This document shows, one piece after another, positions 13,101-24,200 of a stretch of 64,000 nt of DNA. The notes below the pieces were generated by a model. The model was not told the origin of the DNA and searched no databases. It saw only the letters and a list, made by a program, of their open reading frames with translations. The position numbers and the translations under genes were made by a program. Source of the DNA: Saccopteryx bilineata. Lineage: Eukaryota; Chordata; Mammalia; Chiroptera; Emballonuridae. Each line of letters begins with the position of its first letter. Positions within the stretch are counted from its first letter, which is position 1. The DNA is taken from the NCBI RefSeq assembly GCF_036850765.1, contig NC_089495.1, positions 206,386,347 through 206,450,346 on the forward strand, given 5' to 3'.

Positions 13101-15635
13101 AAACTATCTCTGTTCTCACGTGACATGACGTTATATGTAGCAGTTCTAAAGATTTCACACTCACACTCTGCCAGCGCTAACCAATGATGTCAGCAACTTT
13201 GTGGCAGAGAAAAATCAACACACACAACTCAACTGCTTAATCCTTTACCTCATTTAGCCAACCTGCCCCCCCCCCCACAGCTGTCAGTATCTTCTTGGTA
13301 TGTGAGTCTGTTACTATTTTGTTTACTTTGTCATTAGATTCCCAACCTTGTTTTCATTTTTGCTCAGACTTCCCCATTACAGTGAGACCCCCGAGACTAC
13401 CCTGTTTGAAATACAACCCGTCTTACAGATTCCCCCATTCTCCTACCCAGCAATACTTTAATTTTTCACCTTAATGCTCATAATTTTCCAATATGTTATC
13501 TTATTCACTTACTTATTATGCATATTGTTTATTGTCATTTTTCTACTAATACAGAAGTTCCATGGGGCGGCTACTTTGTCTCTTTTATTCAACAACGCAC
13601 CCACGTTCCTATAACAGGTCCTCCACATAGTAATTATCCAATAAATATACGTGTGACATGTGCACTCCCAGTGCTACACCTCCCTGAGGCCCTGACGTCT
13701 ATTGTACACGGGCAAATCTGTGGAAACAATGGCAGAAACTACGTCCCCCTAGTAGATGACTTGGCAAAAAATCCCAGGAAGGAATGGGGCACATGCAGGA
13801 AGCAGAGAGCCCAGGAGAATGAAACCACCAACCCCTGTCCCCACACCCTCCCTTCCCCACACACAGTGACCATGGGATGGACAGGGGGCCGTAGGCACTG
13901 AGGACGGCAGAGGAAATCTGTGGGCTCTAGAATCAGACGCCCGAACTCAGAGCACGGCTCACCATTCACCGCTGAGTCACCCTGAACCTCCCTCGGCTTT
14001 TATTTTCTTACCTGGATGGTACGGGTGACAAGAGTTCCACCTCGGGTTAAATGACCACAGGAGGTAACAGCTACGGGACCTGCCCGAGCTGAGTGCGGGA
14101 GAACTGATAGAATTATTACTTGTACTATCTGATGCCCTGCGGTCTCTCTGGATATCCGAGGACAGGTGTGGATACGGATATGGTTACAGATCTAGAGCGC
14201 AGGGCAGCACTCTCTGTCTCCTTCTCCCCAGTCTCCCTCCTCATCCTCATCAGGCATGGTGGAGACCGCAAGATACTGATTCACAGACTTCTGCTCACTT
14301 TCCCCTCACCTTCCCCTTTATCAGCTCAGCTGTTCTCTCTGAATACGCATCTGTTCCTCTTTTGCTTTGCATATTTATTGGTTTTGGTTTTTTTGAGATT
14401 CCACAGATAAGTGAAGCATCTGGTATTTCTCTCTCTCTCTCTCTCTGACTCTTTTCCCTTAGGAGAACAGCCTTCAGTCCATCCATGTTGTGACAAATGT
14501 CAAGATTTCATTCCCTTTTATTGCCGAATATACTCCATTGTATGTATGGGCAGCATTCTTTGTTACGCAGGCATCTACTGATGGACCGTTTTCCTCCTCT
14601 TACCAAGAGAGGAGCTTGCTTTTTGTAGAGTTTAGGGAGGAGAGGGGTAAGTTTGGAGAAGTAGCAAGGAGGCGGGTGTCTGTGGGACAGACAAACAGAC
14701 AGACTAAACATCTGTTCGTGTGCATTTCATGCAGAGTGAACAAAATGGAAGAGAATAGAAAGGAAAGGCTTTAATAAAATCCCAGGTGCGTGTGTGAATC
14801 CCTCACACCAACTCACACACACACAGACACTCACACACAGATACACCCATCACAAACGTGTATGGAAGTGTCCTCACAGGCCAGTACAGGTTGTTTTTAG
14901 GGTTAATGAAATTATGACACATACTAAACCCCCAGTCACACACTTGCTACATGGGAACCGTGCAGCATATAATTAACAGAAGTTCTCGAGTAAACAGCGG
15001 AGTTTAGCTCCGGGTCTGAGTGGCGTGATGGCGGGCGGGGGGGGGGGGGGGTAGGGGTGACCGCTCCCCGGTTTCCTCCTCCTGGGTTACTGGTTTTTCT
15101 GTGATCCCTCAGCACTGCCAGGCCGGGCAGCACGACAGGGCTGAAACAAGGCGCCCCGGGAGCTGGTGGCCGAGACTCGGATCCGGCTGCTCTGCTGATA
15201 TAGGTGAGGATGGAGGGCACGTTAAGCTCTCTGCCTCAGTTTCCCCACCTACAAGTGCGGGATGAGAGCCACAGCTCTCCCACAGGGACGCTGTGACGGT
15301 CAGACCCGTTAGCGGGCACAGAGTCGTCGCTGCTGCTGTGGTTTGCTGCACCCTCTGCTCTGACACCTCTGGTGACCAGGTGCAGGCGATGGACCCACGG
15401 AGAACATGCCCGGGTCCCTGATCCCATGCCCTCAGATAACGCCCTGCCCGTCGCCCTCTCTGCAGCCCTGCGTGACACACCCACGTTTTCCCGGAGGCCC
15501 TGAAATCTCTGGGGCAACAGGAGGTCCAGGGGCCGGGAGAGGAGGTTCTAGCCCCGCACGCTCACCTGGGAGGCCCAGCAGCAGAGTGAGCAGCAGGCAC
15601 GGAGGAGCGCGGGGCCAGGAGGCAGGGACGGGCAT
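3993..15635 (-). CDS. SIRPB1: Gene A: SIRPB1-like signal-regulatory protein (coding span, 5 exons)
   Basis: Minus-strand gene assembled from exons 15566-15635 (signal), 9665-10021 (V-set), 5867-6187 (C1-set), 4990-5319 (C1-set) and 3993-4102 (transmembrane). Every junction has GT/AG sites and phase 1, and exon sizes fit the SIRP family (V exon 357 bp). The predicted product is a type I membrane receptor of about 395-405 residues with one V and two C1 immunoglobulin domains, a membrane segment with a central lysine and almost no cytoplasmic tail. In known SIRP-beta proteins this lysine pairs with the ITAM adaptor DAP12 (TYROBP), giving an activating counterpart of inhibitory SIRPA. No ITIM-bearing tail was found. 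The signal peptide start MPVPASWP and the lysine resemble human SIRPB1, but one-to-one orthology inside a fast-evolving tandem family is not certain. A dead C1 exon lies in the last intron and must be skipped. Confidence 0.85.
4215..4525 (-). pseudogene. Dead C1-set exon in the last intron of gene A
   Basis: The minus strand here is a clear paralog of the intact C1 exon at 19819-20133: both start with a CTGCAG acceptor and VTVSQAS, share TCHVQRF and LTWLEN, and share [14 protein letters not shown]. In this copy two bases are missing next to LEN, which brings a TGA into frame at 4424-4422; a further length difference follows, and no usable donor is visible where the intact copy has GTAAGC. The exon cannot contribute an intact domain, so gene A must splice from 4990 straight to 4102. 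It is a relic of a longer ancestral gene like gene B. Confidence 0.85.
4990..5319 (-). CDS. SIRPB1: Gene A exon 4: second C1-set Ig domain (D3)
   Basis: A 330-bp exon (110 codons, phase 1 to 1), acceptor TCTTGCAG before 5319 and donor GTGAGG after 4990. It encodes [12 protein letters not shown], cysteine in [31 protein letters not shown] and the second cysteine in [10 protein letters not shown], which is the membrane-proximal SIRP C1 domain. Sequons NVT, NTS, NSS and NLT suggest heavy N-glycosylation. The last ~20 residues ([14 protein letters not shown]) form the stalk before the membrane segment. Confidence 0.95.
5455..5690 (+). repeat. MIR/L2-like fragments in gene A intron 3
   Basis: Three imperfect copies of the CCTGGC...GTAGGTGCTC type ending, typical of MIR or L2 3' ends. 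Confidence 0.5.
5867..6187 (-). CDS. SIRPB1: Gene A exon 3: first C1-set Ig domain (D2)
   Basis: A 321-bp exon (107 codons, phase 1 to 1), acceptor TTTTGAAG before 6187 and donor GTAGAT after 5867. Diagnostic SIRP D2 motifs are all present: [18 protein letters not shown], the first cysteine in [33 protein letters not shown], the second cysteine in SQVICEVAH, and TASLSETLR at the end. The frame is intact. The donor is GTAGAT rather than the stronger GTGAGT seen elsewhere in the gene. Confidence 0.95.
6188..7720. other. Gene A intron 2, distal part
   Basis: Intronic. Contains a MIR-like 3' end near 7645-7700 (GCCTGGCACATAGTAG followed by GTAAATAT). Nothing coding seen. Confidence 0.5.
8290..8361. 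repeat. (GGA)n trinucleotide repeat
   Basis: Nearly pure GGA/GAG triplets; read on the minus strand as polyserine, which is spurious. Confidence 0.9.
8395..8594 (+). mobile_element. tRNA-derived bat SINE, ~210-bp type
   Basis: Head GACCTGTGGTGGCGCAGTGG, box B-like GCCGGTTCAAAACC, CT-rich tail and AAAATGAATAAATAAA end. Flanked by the target duplication AAAAGTGGGCAGTA (8381-8394 and 8595-8608). Inserted into the L1 fragment. Confidence 0.92.
9080..9230 (+). repeat. MIR-like element
   Basis: Core with GACCGTGGGCAAGG, CCTCTTAGCCTCAG and CATCTGTCCAATGGGGG, the typical MIR second half. Confidence 0.65.
9665..10021 (-). CDS. SIRPB1: Gene A exon 2: SIRP V-set ligand-binding domain
   Basis: A 357-bp exon (119 codons, phase 1 to 1) with acceptor CCCTGCAG before 10021 and donor GTGAGT after 9665. 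It encodes a SIRP V domain: N-terminal [18 protein letters not shown], first cysteine in TLRCTVTS, tryptophan in VLWFRG, the SIRP motif KRNNTDFSI, second cysteine in GVYYCVKF and the J-like end GTGTQLTV. In SIRPA this domain binds CD47; SIRPB1 is reported not to bind it, so ligand cannot be assigned from sequence here. The motif NNTD and the loops around residues 50-70 are where paralogs usually differ. This is the only V exon found in the window. Confidence 0.95.
11129..11175. repeat. Perfect 20-bp inverted repeat with 7-nt loop
   Basis: Arms 11129-11148 and 11156-11175 are exactly complementary (checked base by base), loop CACAGGT. Lies in gene A intron 1. Confidence 0.97.
11348..11690 (+). 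mobile_element. tRNA-derived bat SINE, ~310-bp type
   Basis: Head CTGGCGGTGGCACAGTGGAT with box B-like GAGGTTCGAGACC, repeated TTGAGC motifs, then AAGGTACATATGAGAAAGCA and TCTGTC-rich tail with A-rich end. Confidence 0.88.
12231..12600 (+). mobile_element. tRNA-derived bat SINE, ~310-bp type, diverged
   Basis: Same family as 11348-11690: TTGGTGGCACAGTGGATAGA, GGCTTGAG repeats, AAGGCACATATGAGAAAGCA, CT-rich end. Diverged flanking duplication (AAGCTATAGACC / AAGCTACAAACC). Confidence 0.88.
13470..13660 (+). repeat. L2-like 3' fragment
   Basis: ATTCACTTACTTATTATG, TCTCTTTTATTCAACAACG and ACATAGTAATTATCCAATAAAT resemble an L2 end. Confidence 0.5.
14290..14600 (-). mobile_element. L1 fragment, antisense
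   Basis: Reverse of typical L1 3' text: AGTCCATCCATGTTGTGACA, GTCAAGATTTCATTCCCTTT and CCGAATATACTCCATTGTAT. Confidence 0.7.
14800..14850. repeat. Imperfect CA-rich microsatellite
   Basis: Interrupted ACACAC/ACTCAC runs. Confidence 0.7.
15031..15055 (+). repeat. G-run (GGCGGGCGGG then poly-G)
   Basis: About 16 consecutive G after GGCGGGC, a G-quadruplex candidate about 580 bp downstream, in transcription sense, of gene A exon 1. Confidence 0.8.
15566..15635 (-). CDS. SIRPB1: Gene A exon 1: start codon and signal peptide
   Basis: ATG at 15635-15633 on the minus strand opens [12 protein letters not shown] followed by a leucine-rich stretch ([11 protein letters not shown]), a typical cleavable signal peptide. 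The exon is 70 bp, ends in CCCAG and is followed by the donor GTGAGC, leaving one base (phase 1) that joins the V exon. The first residues match the start of human SIRPB1 as I remember it. The surrounding 15.4-16.0 kb is GC-rich, as expected of a promoter and 5' end, but no clear TATA box is visible. Confidence 0.85.
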
Positions 15636-16269
15636 CCTGAGGCCTGAGGAGCCGGCTCTGTCGCGGGGCGGGTGCGGGAGCGGGTGCGGGGAGCTGGTGC
15701 GGGCTGGGACAACCCGGACTCTCTGCTGGGTGAGAGGGGAGCCCCGCCCCGTCATACAGGAGGAAGTGCGGAGGACGGGCTGAAAGGCGGGCTGTTAGAT
15801 AACCTGTTCCTGCTTCTCGGTTGTGAAACAGAGTCAGGCCGAGGCCAATGCAGGGAGAGGAGTCACTCATCTTAGTTTCCCGAGAGACCGGGACAGGCCT
15901 GCAGAAAACTGCGCTTCCTCCCTGCGTGGGGCCTCTGGTCTCCATGGTGATGCCCCACTGAGGGGCAGGACAGGAAGGGTCCGTGGTTGGGTTGAGGGCT
16001 GTGTAGCCAGTGCGTGGCCGCGTCTCCTCCACCCTCACCGAGAGCTGCTCCGCTGAGGAAGGCGGAGGGATCCCCAGAGCCTGGTCAGCGTTGGGATGGG
16101 AACCAGGTCTTCTCCTGAATGACTCTCTGTCTATTCCAACCCTTAGTTGATGTTACCGGTACAAGGTTGCCCAAATGCAAGTGTGATGTGGACCTCAGAA
16201 CTTGTATGTGCCTCCATCCAGAGAGAGGGGTTGTGTCCCAACTTCTGTGCGGGAGGGGGAATAGGTGAT

Positions 16270-17160
16270 ATGGCAGCAATGACACCCCAGGCATTTGTCT
16301 CAGAGAAACGAAACCTTATGTCCTCACGAAAATCTGCGCATGATGCTTATAGAAGCTTTCTTTGTAATAACAGAATACACTGAAAACAACGAAAATGTCC
16401 TATAACAAGCAGCTATGCAGACGGTGGTGCATCCGTATAAGAAAGTAATACTCAGAAATAAAAAGGAATGATTTTTTTTTTGTATTTTTCTGAAGTGAGA
16501 AGCAGGGAGGCAGTCACACAGACTCCCACATGTGCTTGACCGGGATCCACCCAGCACGCCCACCAGGGGGCGATGCTCTGCCCATCTGGGGCGCTGCTCC
16601 GTTACAGCCAGAGCCATTCTAGCGCCTGAGGTGGAGGCCATTCAGCCATCCTCAGTGCCGGGGCCAACTTTTGCTCCAGTGGAGCCTTGGCTGTGGGAGT
16701 GGAAGAGAGAGACAGAGAGGAAGGAGAGGGGGAGGGGTGGAGAAGCCAGATGGGTGCTTCTCCTGTGTGCCGTGGCCGGAAATCAAATCCGGGACTTCCA
16801 CATGCCAGACCAACGCTCTACTGCTGAGCCAACTAGCCAGAGCTAAAGGGAATGAATTCTTTACGTGTGCAACAATTTAAAGTTCCTCCAAGGCAATATG
16901 TTGAGGGAACAAGGTTGAGCTGTAAATGTCTCCTACTATACGATTTCACCCATATCCCATTGTTCAAACGACCCAGTGGCGAGCGGATTGGCTTTGGGGA
17001 GGTTCCGGGGTGGAGGGGACGGTGTCATTAGGCAGGGCCAGCACAGAGGAACCGCTGTGGTCTGCATCCTGGTCCAGGTGGTGGTTATACAAACAGACAC
17101 CTGAGAGAGGAACGTAAGCAAAGCCAGAATGTTGCAAGATTCAGCTATGAGTGAATAGCA
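16270..17160 (+). mobile_element. L1 3' fragment split by a SINE
   Basis: Left part has GCTTTCTTTGTAATAACAGA and GAAAATGTCCTATAACAAGC; right part has TATACGATTTCACCCATAT and GGTGGTTATACAAACAGACA. These are L1 3' end signatures. Confidence 0.65.
16472..16844 (-). mobile_element. tRNA-derived bat SINE, ~420-bp type
   Basis: Minus-strand head AGCTCTGGCTAGTTGGCTCA; T-run on the left edge; TSD AAAGGAATGA (16462-16471) and AAAGGGAATGA (16845-16855). Confidence 0.9.
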
Positions 17161-17329
17161 ACGTTATGGTCATTGGAATGTTAGCCACGGACTAGTCAGT
17201 TAGTATAATGGGATAGGAGCGGGGGTGGGGACTAGAACGAGTGCCTGTGTGGCACGAGGTCGGGAGTGACAGAACCCTGTGTCCCCATCTTTCTTAGGGG
17301 GACGTCTGTAAATAATGCCCAAGAGGGAG

Positions 17330-17560
17330 AAATTCCGGAGTCTCCATGACCAAAGTCCGTCCCTGATGCAGCTTTTTCATCAGAGAGAAGGGGCGTCAGC
17401 AGGCTGTGTGGGTGGTCTCTGGTGCAGGTGGGGCTGACGGAGCTGGGGTGGGGGGGCTGGGCTCTCGGATGACCCGCAGGTCCTGGCAGCTTCTGCTCTT
17501 CAACGGAGCCCCCTGGAGAAGGCAGGAGGCCAGGCGTCCCAGGGCAGGCAGGAGCTGTCG
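17330..17560 (-). other. Candidate 3' UTR segment of gene B
   Basis: Shares stretches with the gene A 3' end at 2.75-2.95 kb, in the same order and orientation. No AATAAA is visible at the corresponding place (GATGAAAAAG instead), so the true end of the transcript is uncertain. Confidence 0.35.
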
Positions 17561-18159
17561 GGACAGTAGTTCATTCACTCACTTCACAGACAGTGATTGG
17601 GCATCTCCCTGCCCAGTGGCTGCCACTCTTCCTGGTGCAGGGTAGAAATGTGGGCCCTGGAAACCACACCCCAGTGCTCCTTCGGAAATCGGGGTTCCCT
17701 TCCAGCCCCACGTGGGTTCTAGTCACCTCCTCCAAGTCCCTCACGGGGGTTCTGTTAGTTGGTTTTGCCAGTATTTTTCTTATTCATTCCGAAGATGTAT
17801 CATAGAGAGACAAAAATATATAGTAGTTGATGGGGCTGGGGGGGACTCTTTGGAGTTTGGGTCTCAGAGCTTCGACCTGCATCCCATCTGTATATCTTGG
17901 GTCCCCGGGTCCCAAGGAACTTCATTTAAAAACCTTCAAACTGCAGGGCACTGTACAATACTGGAGAGTGTATAGCTCTTAGCATGCTGAGAGACATCTG
18001 GCGGAAACAGGAGGGCTCACAGATGTTTTGAGGCTGGGGCACCCATGTGGGGACCATGTGACTTTATGGGTCTTCCCCGGACTCCTCTGTTTCCAGCCTC
18101 TGACAATGGCCTTGACCTCCCCTCTCCAAGGACTGAGAGGCCTGACCCCAACTTACCTG

Positions 18160-18266
18160 CTACAGGTTCCACCACCTGCAGAAGTAGGTGACTGTGAAAC
18201 TCATCACCAGCAGCACCTTGAGGCCCAGGAGCAAAGCCACAAATACCAGGGCCGGTGTCTCTGGAC
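18160..18266 (-). CDS. Gene B exon 6: lysine-containing transmembrane segment and stop
   Basis: After acceptor TGTTTAG the frame reads GPETPALVFVALLLGLKV, then LLVMSFTVTYFCRWWNL and TAG (18162-18160). The helix carries a central lysine, the DAP12-pairing feature, and the cytoplasmic tail is only about six residues (CRWWNL). A splice donor (CAG, GTAAGT) follows the stop, so the remaining 3' UTR probably lies in a further exon, by homology near 17.3-17.5 kb. It is closely similar to the gene A exon at 3993-4102. Confidence 0.85.
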
Positions 18267-21200
18267 CTAAACACCAACAGGCAGAAGGTGAATGCCTAAC
18301 ATCACCGGGGCTCTGTGAATGTAAATACCTCCTCTGACGCCACGTTGCCAGGCAGTTTCGGCACCACCACAGATTGCGCCCAGGTCTATCTGATTCCGGG
18401 CCCCTGTTCTCTTCTCTACGCTCAGCTTCCTCTTGGAAGTAAGTGAGGATCTTGACCTTTCAACCTCGCCTTGAATTTGACCCAACAAATATTCAGTTGG
18501 ACCATCTGTCACTCACCAGCTAACATGCCAGCATCCAGAGGTACAAAGCTCTGTGTCCTCAAGGCCCTGCGGTCAGTTGTGTGGACCTTTAATACGGTAT
18601 TGGGAGGCTGGTGTCGTTTGCACCATTTATAGATGAATAAACTGAGGCTCTGAGGGGACCATGGACGTGGCTCCCCGAGTTCACAACACTGTAATGACTG
18701 AAGACTAAGTTTCGAAATCGTTTTGTTGGAATTCAAATAGTAACCGTCGCTGACATGAGATGTAGACTCACATGTGGAGTTTACGTATGTTAACTCATTA
18801 AAAAACCCTCACAATATTGGCCCTGGCAGGTTGGCTCAGCGGTAGAGCGTCGGCCTAGCGTGCGGAGGACCCGGGTTCGATTCCCGGCCAGGGCACACAG
18901 GAGAAGCGCCCATTTGCTTCTCCACCCCTCCGCCGCGCTTTCCTCTCTGTCTCTCTCTTCCCCTCCCGCAGCCAAGGCTCCATTGGAGCAAAGATGGCCT
19001 GGGCGCTGGGGATGGCTCTGTGGCCTCTGCCTCAGGCGCTAGAGTGGCTCTGGTCGCAACATGGCGACGCCCAGGATGGGCAGAGCATCGCCCCCTGGTG
19101 GGCAGAGCGTCGCCCCTGGTGGGCGTGCCGGGTGGATCCCGGTCGGGCGCATGCGGGAGTCTGTCTGACTGTCTCTCCCTGTTTCCAGCTTCAGAAAAAT
19201 GAAAAAAAAAAAACAAAAAAAAAACAAAAAACAAACAAACAAACAAAAAAACCCTCACAAGGGCTCTATGAGTTGGGAGCCTCCCTTTGACCCGTCTACA
19301 CTGCGTCCGACCTGTCTACAGATGAGGAAACTGCATCCCAGAGAGGTTAAGCGCCCGCACAAGAGTTAAGTGAACAAAGCCTGCTCTGTCGTTAGAACAG
19401 CCACCACGGGGCCCGCAGAGTAAGGGTTTCAAGCAAGTCTTAAAGTCTTGCGTACGTGGTGAGATGTGGTTATGGACAAGTCTCCCCGTACAACCCGGAG
19501 ACGCGGTTTTAACGAGAGAGCCTTGCCAGGGCCGTCTCAGTATCTCCGGGAGCGAGCATCCTGAGACGAACACTAGGGGACTTTCAAGGAGGTTGAGCTG
19601 AGAGATTGTTCTCTTCTCAGAAATGAATAAAACCTTCCAGGATGGTCACATGTAAAGGAAGCCCCAGGCCAGAAACTGTCCCGGTTATTCAAGGAATTTC
19701 AGACGCTTAAATTGGGCAAGATTTTAACCATTATGCCCCCATCCCCGTCACGGCCTTTTGGAATCCACTCAGGAGACAGAGGCGACCCAACTGCTTATAG
19801 GAGAAGAGGAGAGCTTACCTGGGCTCCCGATGGTCTTGTATGTGACGTGGGCTGTTGGGGACATTATGAGGTTGGCCAAGATGGGAGGCTGTGCCTCATG
19901 CTGCACCATACAGGTGAGCACCCGCTCGGACCCCTGCAGTGACGCGTTCACCAACTGCAAGCTCTCCAGGCTGTAGGTCCCATCACTGTTCTGCGTGGGC
20001 GTGAGCTGCACGACTCCCTCGAACATATTGCAGTTCTCCAGCCAGGTGAGATGCACACACTGTGGATAGAATCTCTGCACGTGGCAGGTGATAGCCACCA
20101 AGCCCGAGGAGGGCGAAGCCTGGGACACGGTCACTGCAGGGGGAACTGACACAGGCCAGAGAAAGCAGACAGTTACTCTAGGAAGTCTACTGTGGGAGCC
20201 TGAGAGCCCCTTTTGGGTGGGGTCATCTCACCAGGGCCTGCCACAGAGGAGGGTGTAGGTACTGTGCAACAGATGCACGCAGAAGTAAATGCATGATGGA
20301 TGAGAGTGTGGACGCAGGAGTGAATGCATGCCTGGATGGAGGGATGGATAGATGGATGGACGGACAGATGGATGATGGATGGATGGACAGGTGCATGGAT
20401 GGATGGATGCATGCATGCATGCATGCATGGATGTAGGCATGAATGTATGGATCTATGGATGGGTGAGTGGATGGATGGAAGGATGAATGGATGGAGGGAT
20501 GCATGGGTGCATGGATGCATGGATGGAGGGATGCATGGATGGAGGGATGCACGGGTGCATGGGTGCATGGATGGAGGGATGCACGGGTGCATGGGTGCAT
20601 GGATGGAGGGATGCACGGGTGCATGGGTGGAGGGATGCACGGGTGCATGGGTGCATGGGTGCATGGATGGAGGGATGCATGGGTGCATGGATGCATGGAT
20701 GGAGGGGCATGGATGGGAGGATGGATGGGTGTATTCTTTTATCCATGAATGTATGGATAAAAGAATAAACAGGAAAGATGCAAGCCATCCTAATCTTTCT
20801 TCTCTTTCCCATTTTGGTCATTAGAGATGAAAAGATGAAGTTTGAATTCTATTTAAGATTCTGTGAACCAGTTGACTAACCTGTGACTTGGTAACTCTAA
20901 GGTTTGAAGATTCATTGACTCTAAATCTTTATGACTCGAAGATACTAAGATTTTACATAGGAGGGAACATGGGTTTGGAGGGGTTAAGTATAACATGACT
21001 GTCAAAATGTGCACAAGGTCACAAGTAGCTGGAATTATGTCAGAGACAGTATGTAATTCTGACACCAAAACTTTAAGGCTGTAGCATTTTAAAATCCTGG
21101 CTTCTGAAATTTTGATCTAACAACTTCTAGACTATTTTCAACCATATTTTCAGCTGTGCAATAGCATGCATTCATAATGAGAAAAATTTGGAAGATTTTT

Positions 21201-24200
21201 TAAATACTATAAAACATGAACTATTCCAGTGCAATTCATACGGGTGCATAGCATGAGATAGTTCTGACACTACACCAGGGGACGGGAGATCCGGGTTCTG
21301 GTCCCTGCGCTGACACCAGAGCCAACCACAAGGCCTTGTGCAAGTCACTTCCCCTCTGTTTTCAAGACTCTGAAGTTATGAAATGGTCAAAGGGGAGCTC
21401 AGCTCTCCTGGGGCTGGTTAAGACAGACTGCAGCTGTTTGTTCTAGGGCAGACAGAGTAACTCCTTACGCGGTGTAGTTTGAAGGAACTAAGGGCTTCTG
21501 ACCCCAAAATATCCTTTCTCCAGACTCAACCCGCCTGGACCTTATTACATGGTATCAGTGGTGACGTGGATGGGTGGGACGGTCCAGGCAAAACACCACC
21601 CCCAGGTCACTCCCTACTATGATACCTCAGTCTGTTCCCTTCAGCACATGAGCCAGTAATTCACACGGAGCAAAGAGCAGGACCCCAGGAAGGGGAAACC
21701 AGGATGGGGAAGGCCTGGCGACGGGGGTGGTACCCATGGAGAACAGCCCAGGGCCGGGCATCACCATGCAAGTGTCATGGGCTCTAGATGGTGGCAAGGA
21801 TCACTGCAAGGATGCACATGCGCAGATGGCCCATTCCAGCCGCCAGAGAGTTCTCCTGGCCACGGGGTGTCCGTGGTAGGGTCTGAGGGACAGAGACCCG
21901 GGCGCGGCTGACGATAGCCGCTTCCATCGCTGAACGGCCGCGGGAGGCAGTGCGCATGCGCCGTCTCACTGAACCCTCCCACCACCAGCGAGATCAGCGC
22001 AGAGCGCCACTTGGCATCAGAAAAACACCGCACAGAACAAAAAGCCGCTTAGAAGGATCCTGTGCGAAACCAGGGCCCGATTTCATAGAACTTGTCAAAA
22101 AGGATTTGGTTGAAACTTCCTTCGGAAAACGTTTCCATGGTGAAAATCATTCTATGAGTTTATGTTTGACATTAAGCAAAGAACGTAATCAACCCTCTGC
22201 ACCACTTCTTAGAATGAACGAGTGTTGAGAGTGTAAGGAAGTTAGCATAATTTTTTTTTTTTTTTTTACCCCAAATCATATGCTACAGTATCAGCAGAGC
22301 CTTACATCTCCCGTTCACAAGAACAATCACTCATCGGAAATTGTGAAAAATTCTTTGTTCTATGCACTTTTGGAAAAGCCTCTTTTTAATACGTGGTTCT
22401 GTCTTGAAGTGCTCACAAGTCCATGAGGACAAGACATTTGTTTTTCTCCCCCCATCTTTAACCACTCCAGGACTTTGCCTATGATCTCAGAGTTCCCCAA
22501 TATCATTTGCATCAACTTTCTGATATAGCAGCTTTCCCCAGACCTCTGATTTCACTTCACAATGGAGGTAGATTCCAGGTGCACAGCGTGGTCTGAGGTT
22601 TGCCATGCCCCAATCAAGGCAAGACCCGCCTCCGAGGGCTCCACTCCTCCTGTCAGCCCACCCACCGTCCCAGCGTTTGGCAGTGCTGCTGGGTGATGCT
22701 GCTTCCCCTCTCAAATTCCTGAAACACCTCCCCGAATCTCTCCTCGAGGTCCCTGGGTTACCAGGAAGTGCCCCCCAGCTCACGGGGCCCATCCCAGCCT
22801 CCCCTCCTTTGTGGAACAAGCTCAGGAACAGTCCACGGTGCACAGTTCCCGAGAGAGCGCCCACTGGTGCTGAGCCTCCGTCACCCACAGGCACGCCCAG
22901 TTCGATCTCTCCCTCTTTCTTGGGTTGTCCCGCCTTCCCCGTCTCATTCTCTCCGTCCCTTATTCAGGGGAACCCGAACAGAGACAGCCCACAAACACAT
23001 TTCTGTGATGGGAGACCCAACCTGAGACGCACACAGTGTTGGGGCAAGGAGGGCTCTTGAGTGTGGGCTGGTTTTGTAAAGTCATCGATTCATTTGTGAA
23101 TGCTTTTCTGTGATTCTTGCTTCTCCGCACGACTGTCCTCATTGCAAGGAATTACATACTAAATCCTCAGATAAGGAAGAGCCCCTCTCCCACACATGCA
23201 TACCCTGAACGATCATTTTCCTACTTTACAGGCAGAGATGGGAGGCAGAGAGAATGGAAGTGACCAGCAGGAGACCCCACAGCTGGTAAGCAGCTGAGTC
23301 AGGAGCCAGAATTCACGTCCGCTGTCCCTCACCCACCAAGCTGTACAAACCCGGGAAGCCCTCACTCCATCGATCCTCAGTTTCCTTCTATAAACCACGG
23401 ATGGGACACACGGTATCGGGCGGCTATACACATTACACGGGTCAGCTCGCAGGCACAAATGTGTTCTCTAACCATGTGCCATGCTCACTCGAGACATTCG
23501 TATCAATACCTTATCTATGTGAAATGATGTGTTGACGTCCATGATGGTAGCACGCAAAATAGAGAGGGAAATATTTTGTACACTTTACAGTCCTACACAC
23601 ATTTAAGGAATTAATTTTACTTGCTGTGCAACCCTGGACTACTCACTTGCCTTCTCTAGGCTTTAGAGTTCTCATTGACAATGGGATGATTACTAAGATT
23701 CTTTCCAGATATGACATGTTATGACCTCACTGAATTTATAGACCTGTCCAGAATTGGTTCAGGCTGGGAAAATTGACCAAAAAAAAAAAAATATCTGTAT
23801 CTATATCTATCTATCTGTCTATCTATCTATCTATCTATCTATCTCAGGTGAAAAATGATAGGTCCTTATCCAGGTACAAGTGATGATCAGAAGACATCAT
23901 AGTCCCTTAAATCGAGACATTTCAAAGCCCCTGACATCCTCGTCATATAAAATAATAATAAAAATCAAATGTGTTATTTATTCCTGGCAGATATTTTGTG
24001 TCCATTTTGCAGATGAGAAAACTGAGCTCTGAGAGGTGACGTGAATCGTAATAATAATGAAAAATAACAACGACAACAACTGCCGCTTCCGCGTGGCTAA
24101 CGGGAGGAAGGCAGGCGCCCAGAACCTGACAGACACGGCGTTGGATCTTCGCCGTAAGCTAGCTAGCGAGGGGTGTGATTGTTTTTTCAGGTGAGGAAAC

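Larger units (their letters stand above)
11200..13130 (+). mobile_element. Degenerate L1 ORF2 (reverse transcriptase region), interrupted by two SINEs
   Basis: L1-like text includes the region around CACCTGGGGTTTATTCCTGC, CTCATTAACAGGATGGC, and ATCAGAAACAAGACAGGGATG. Many stops and frameshifts. In gene A intron 1. Confidence 0.8.
17770..20300 (-). repeat. Segmental duplicate, gene B copy of the 3' module
   Basis: Partner of 3620-4760. Contains the intact C1 and membrane exons, a SINE (18819-19245) absent from the A copy, and intron sequence absent from A. Homology continues beyond the C1 acceptor to about 20.28 kb, matching about 4530-4670. Confidence 0.7.

Noticed and set aside
18819..18900. 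tRNA-like sequence with good A and B boxes
   Set aside because: It is the head of a SINE, followed by the SINE body and A-tail with target duplication, and is not a tRNA gene. The same applies at 44.9-45.0 kb and the other SINE heads.
20310..20745. Regular direct repeats that could suggest a CRISPR array
   Set aside because: Units are contiguous without unique spacers, and the DNA is mammalian.
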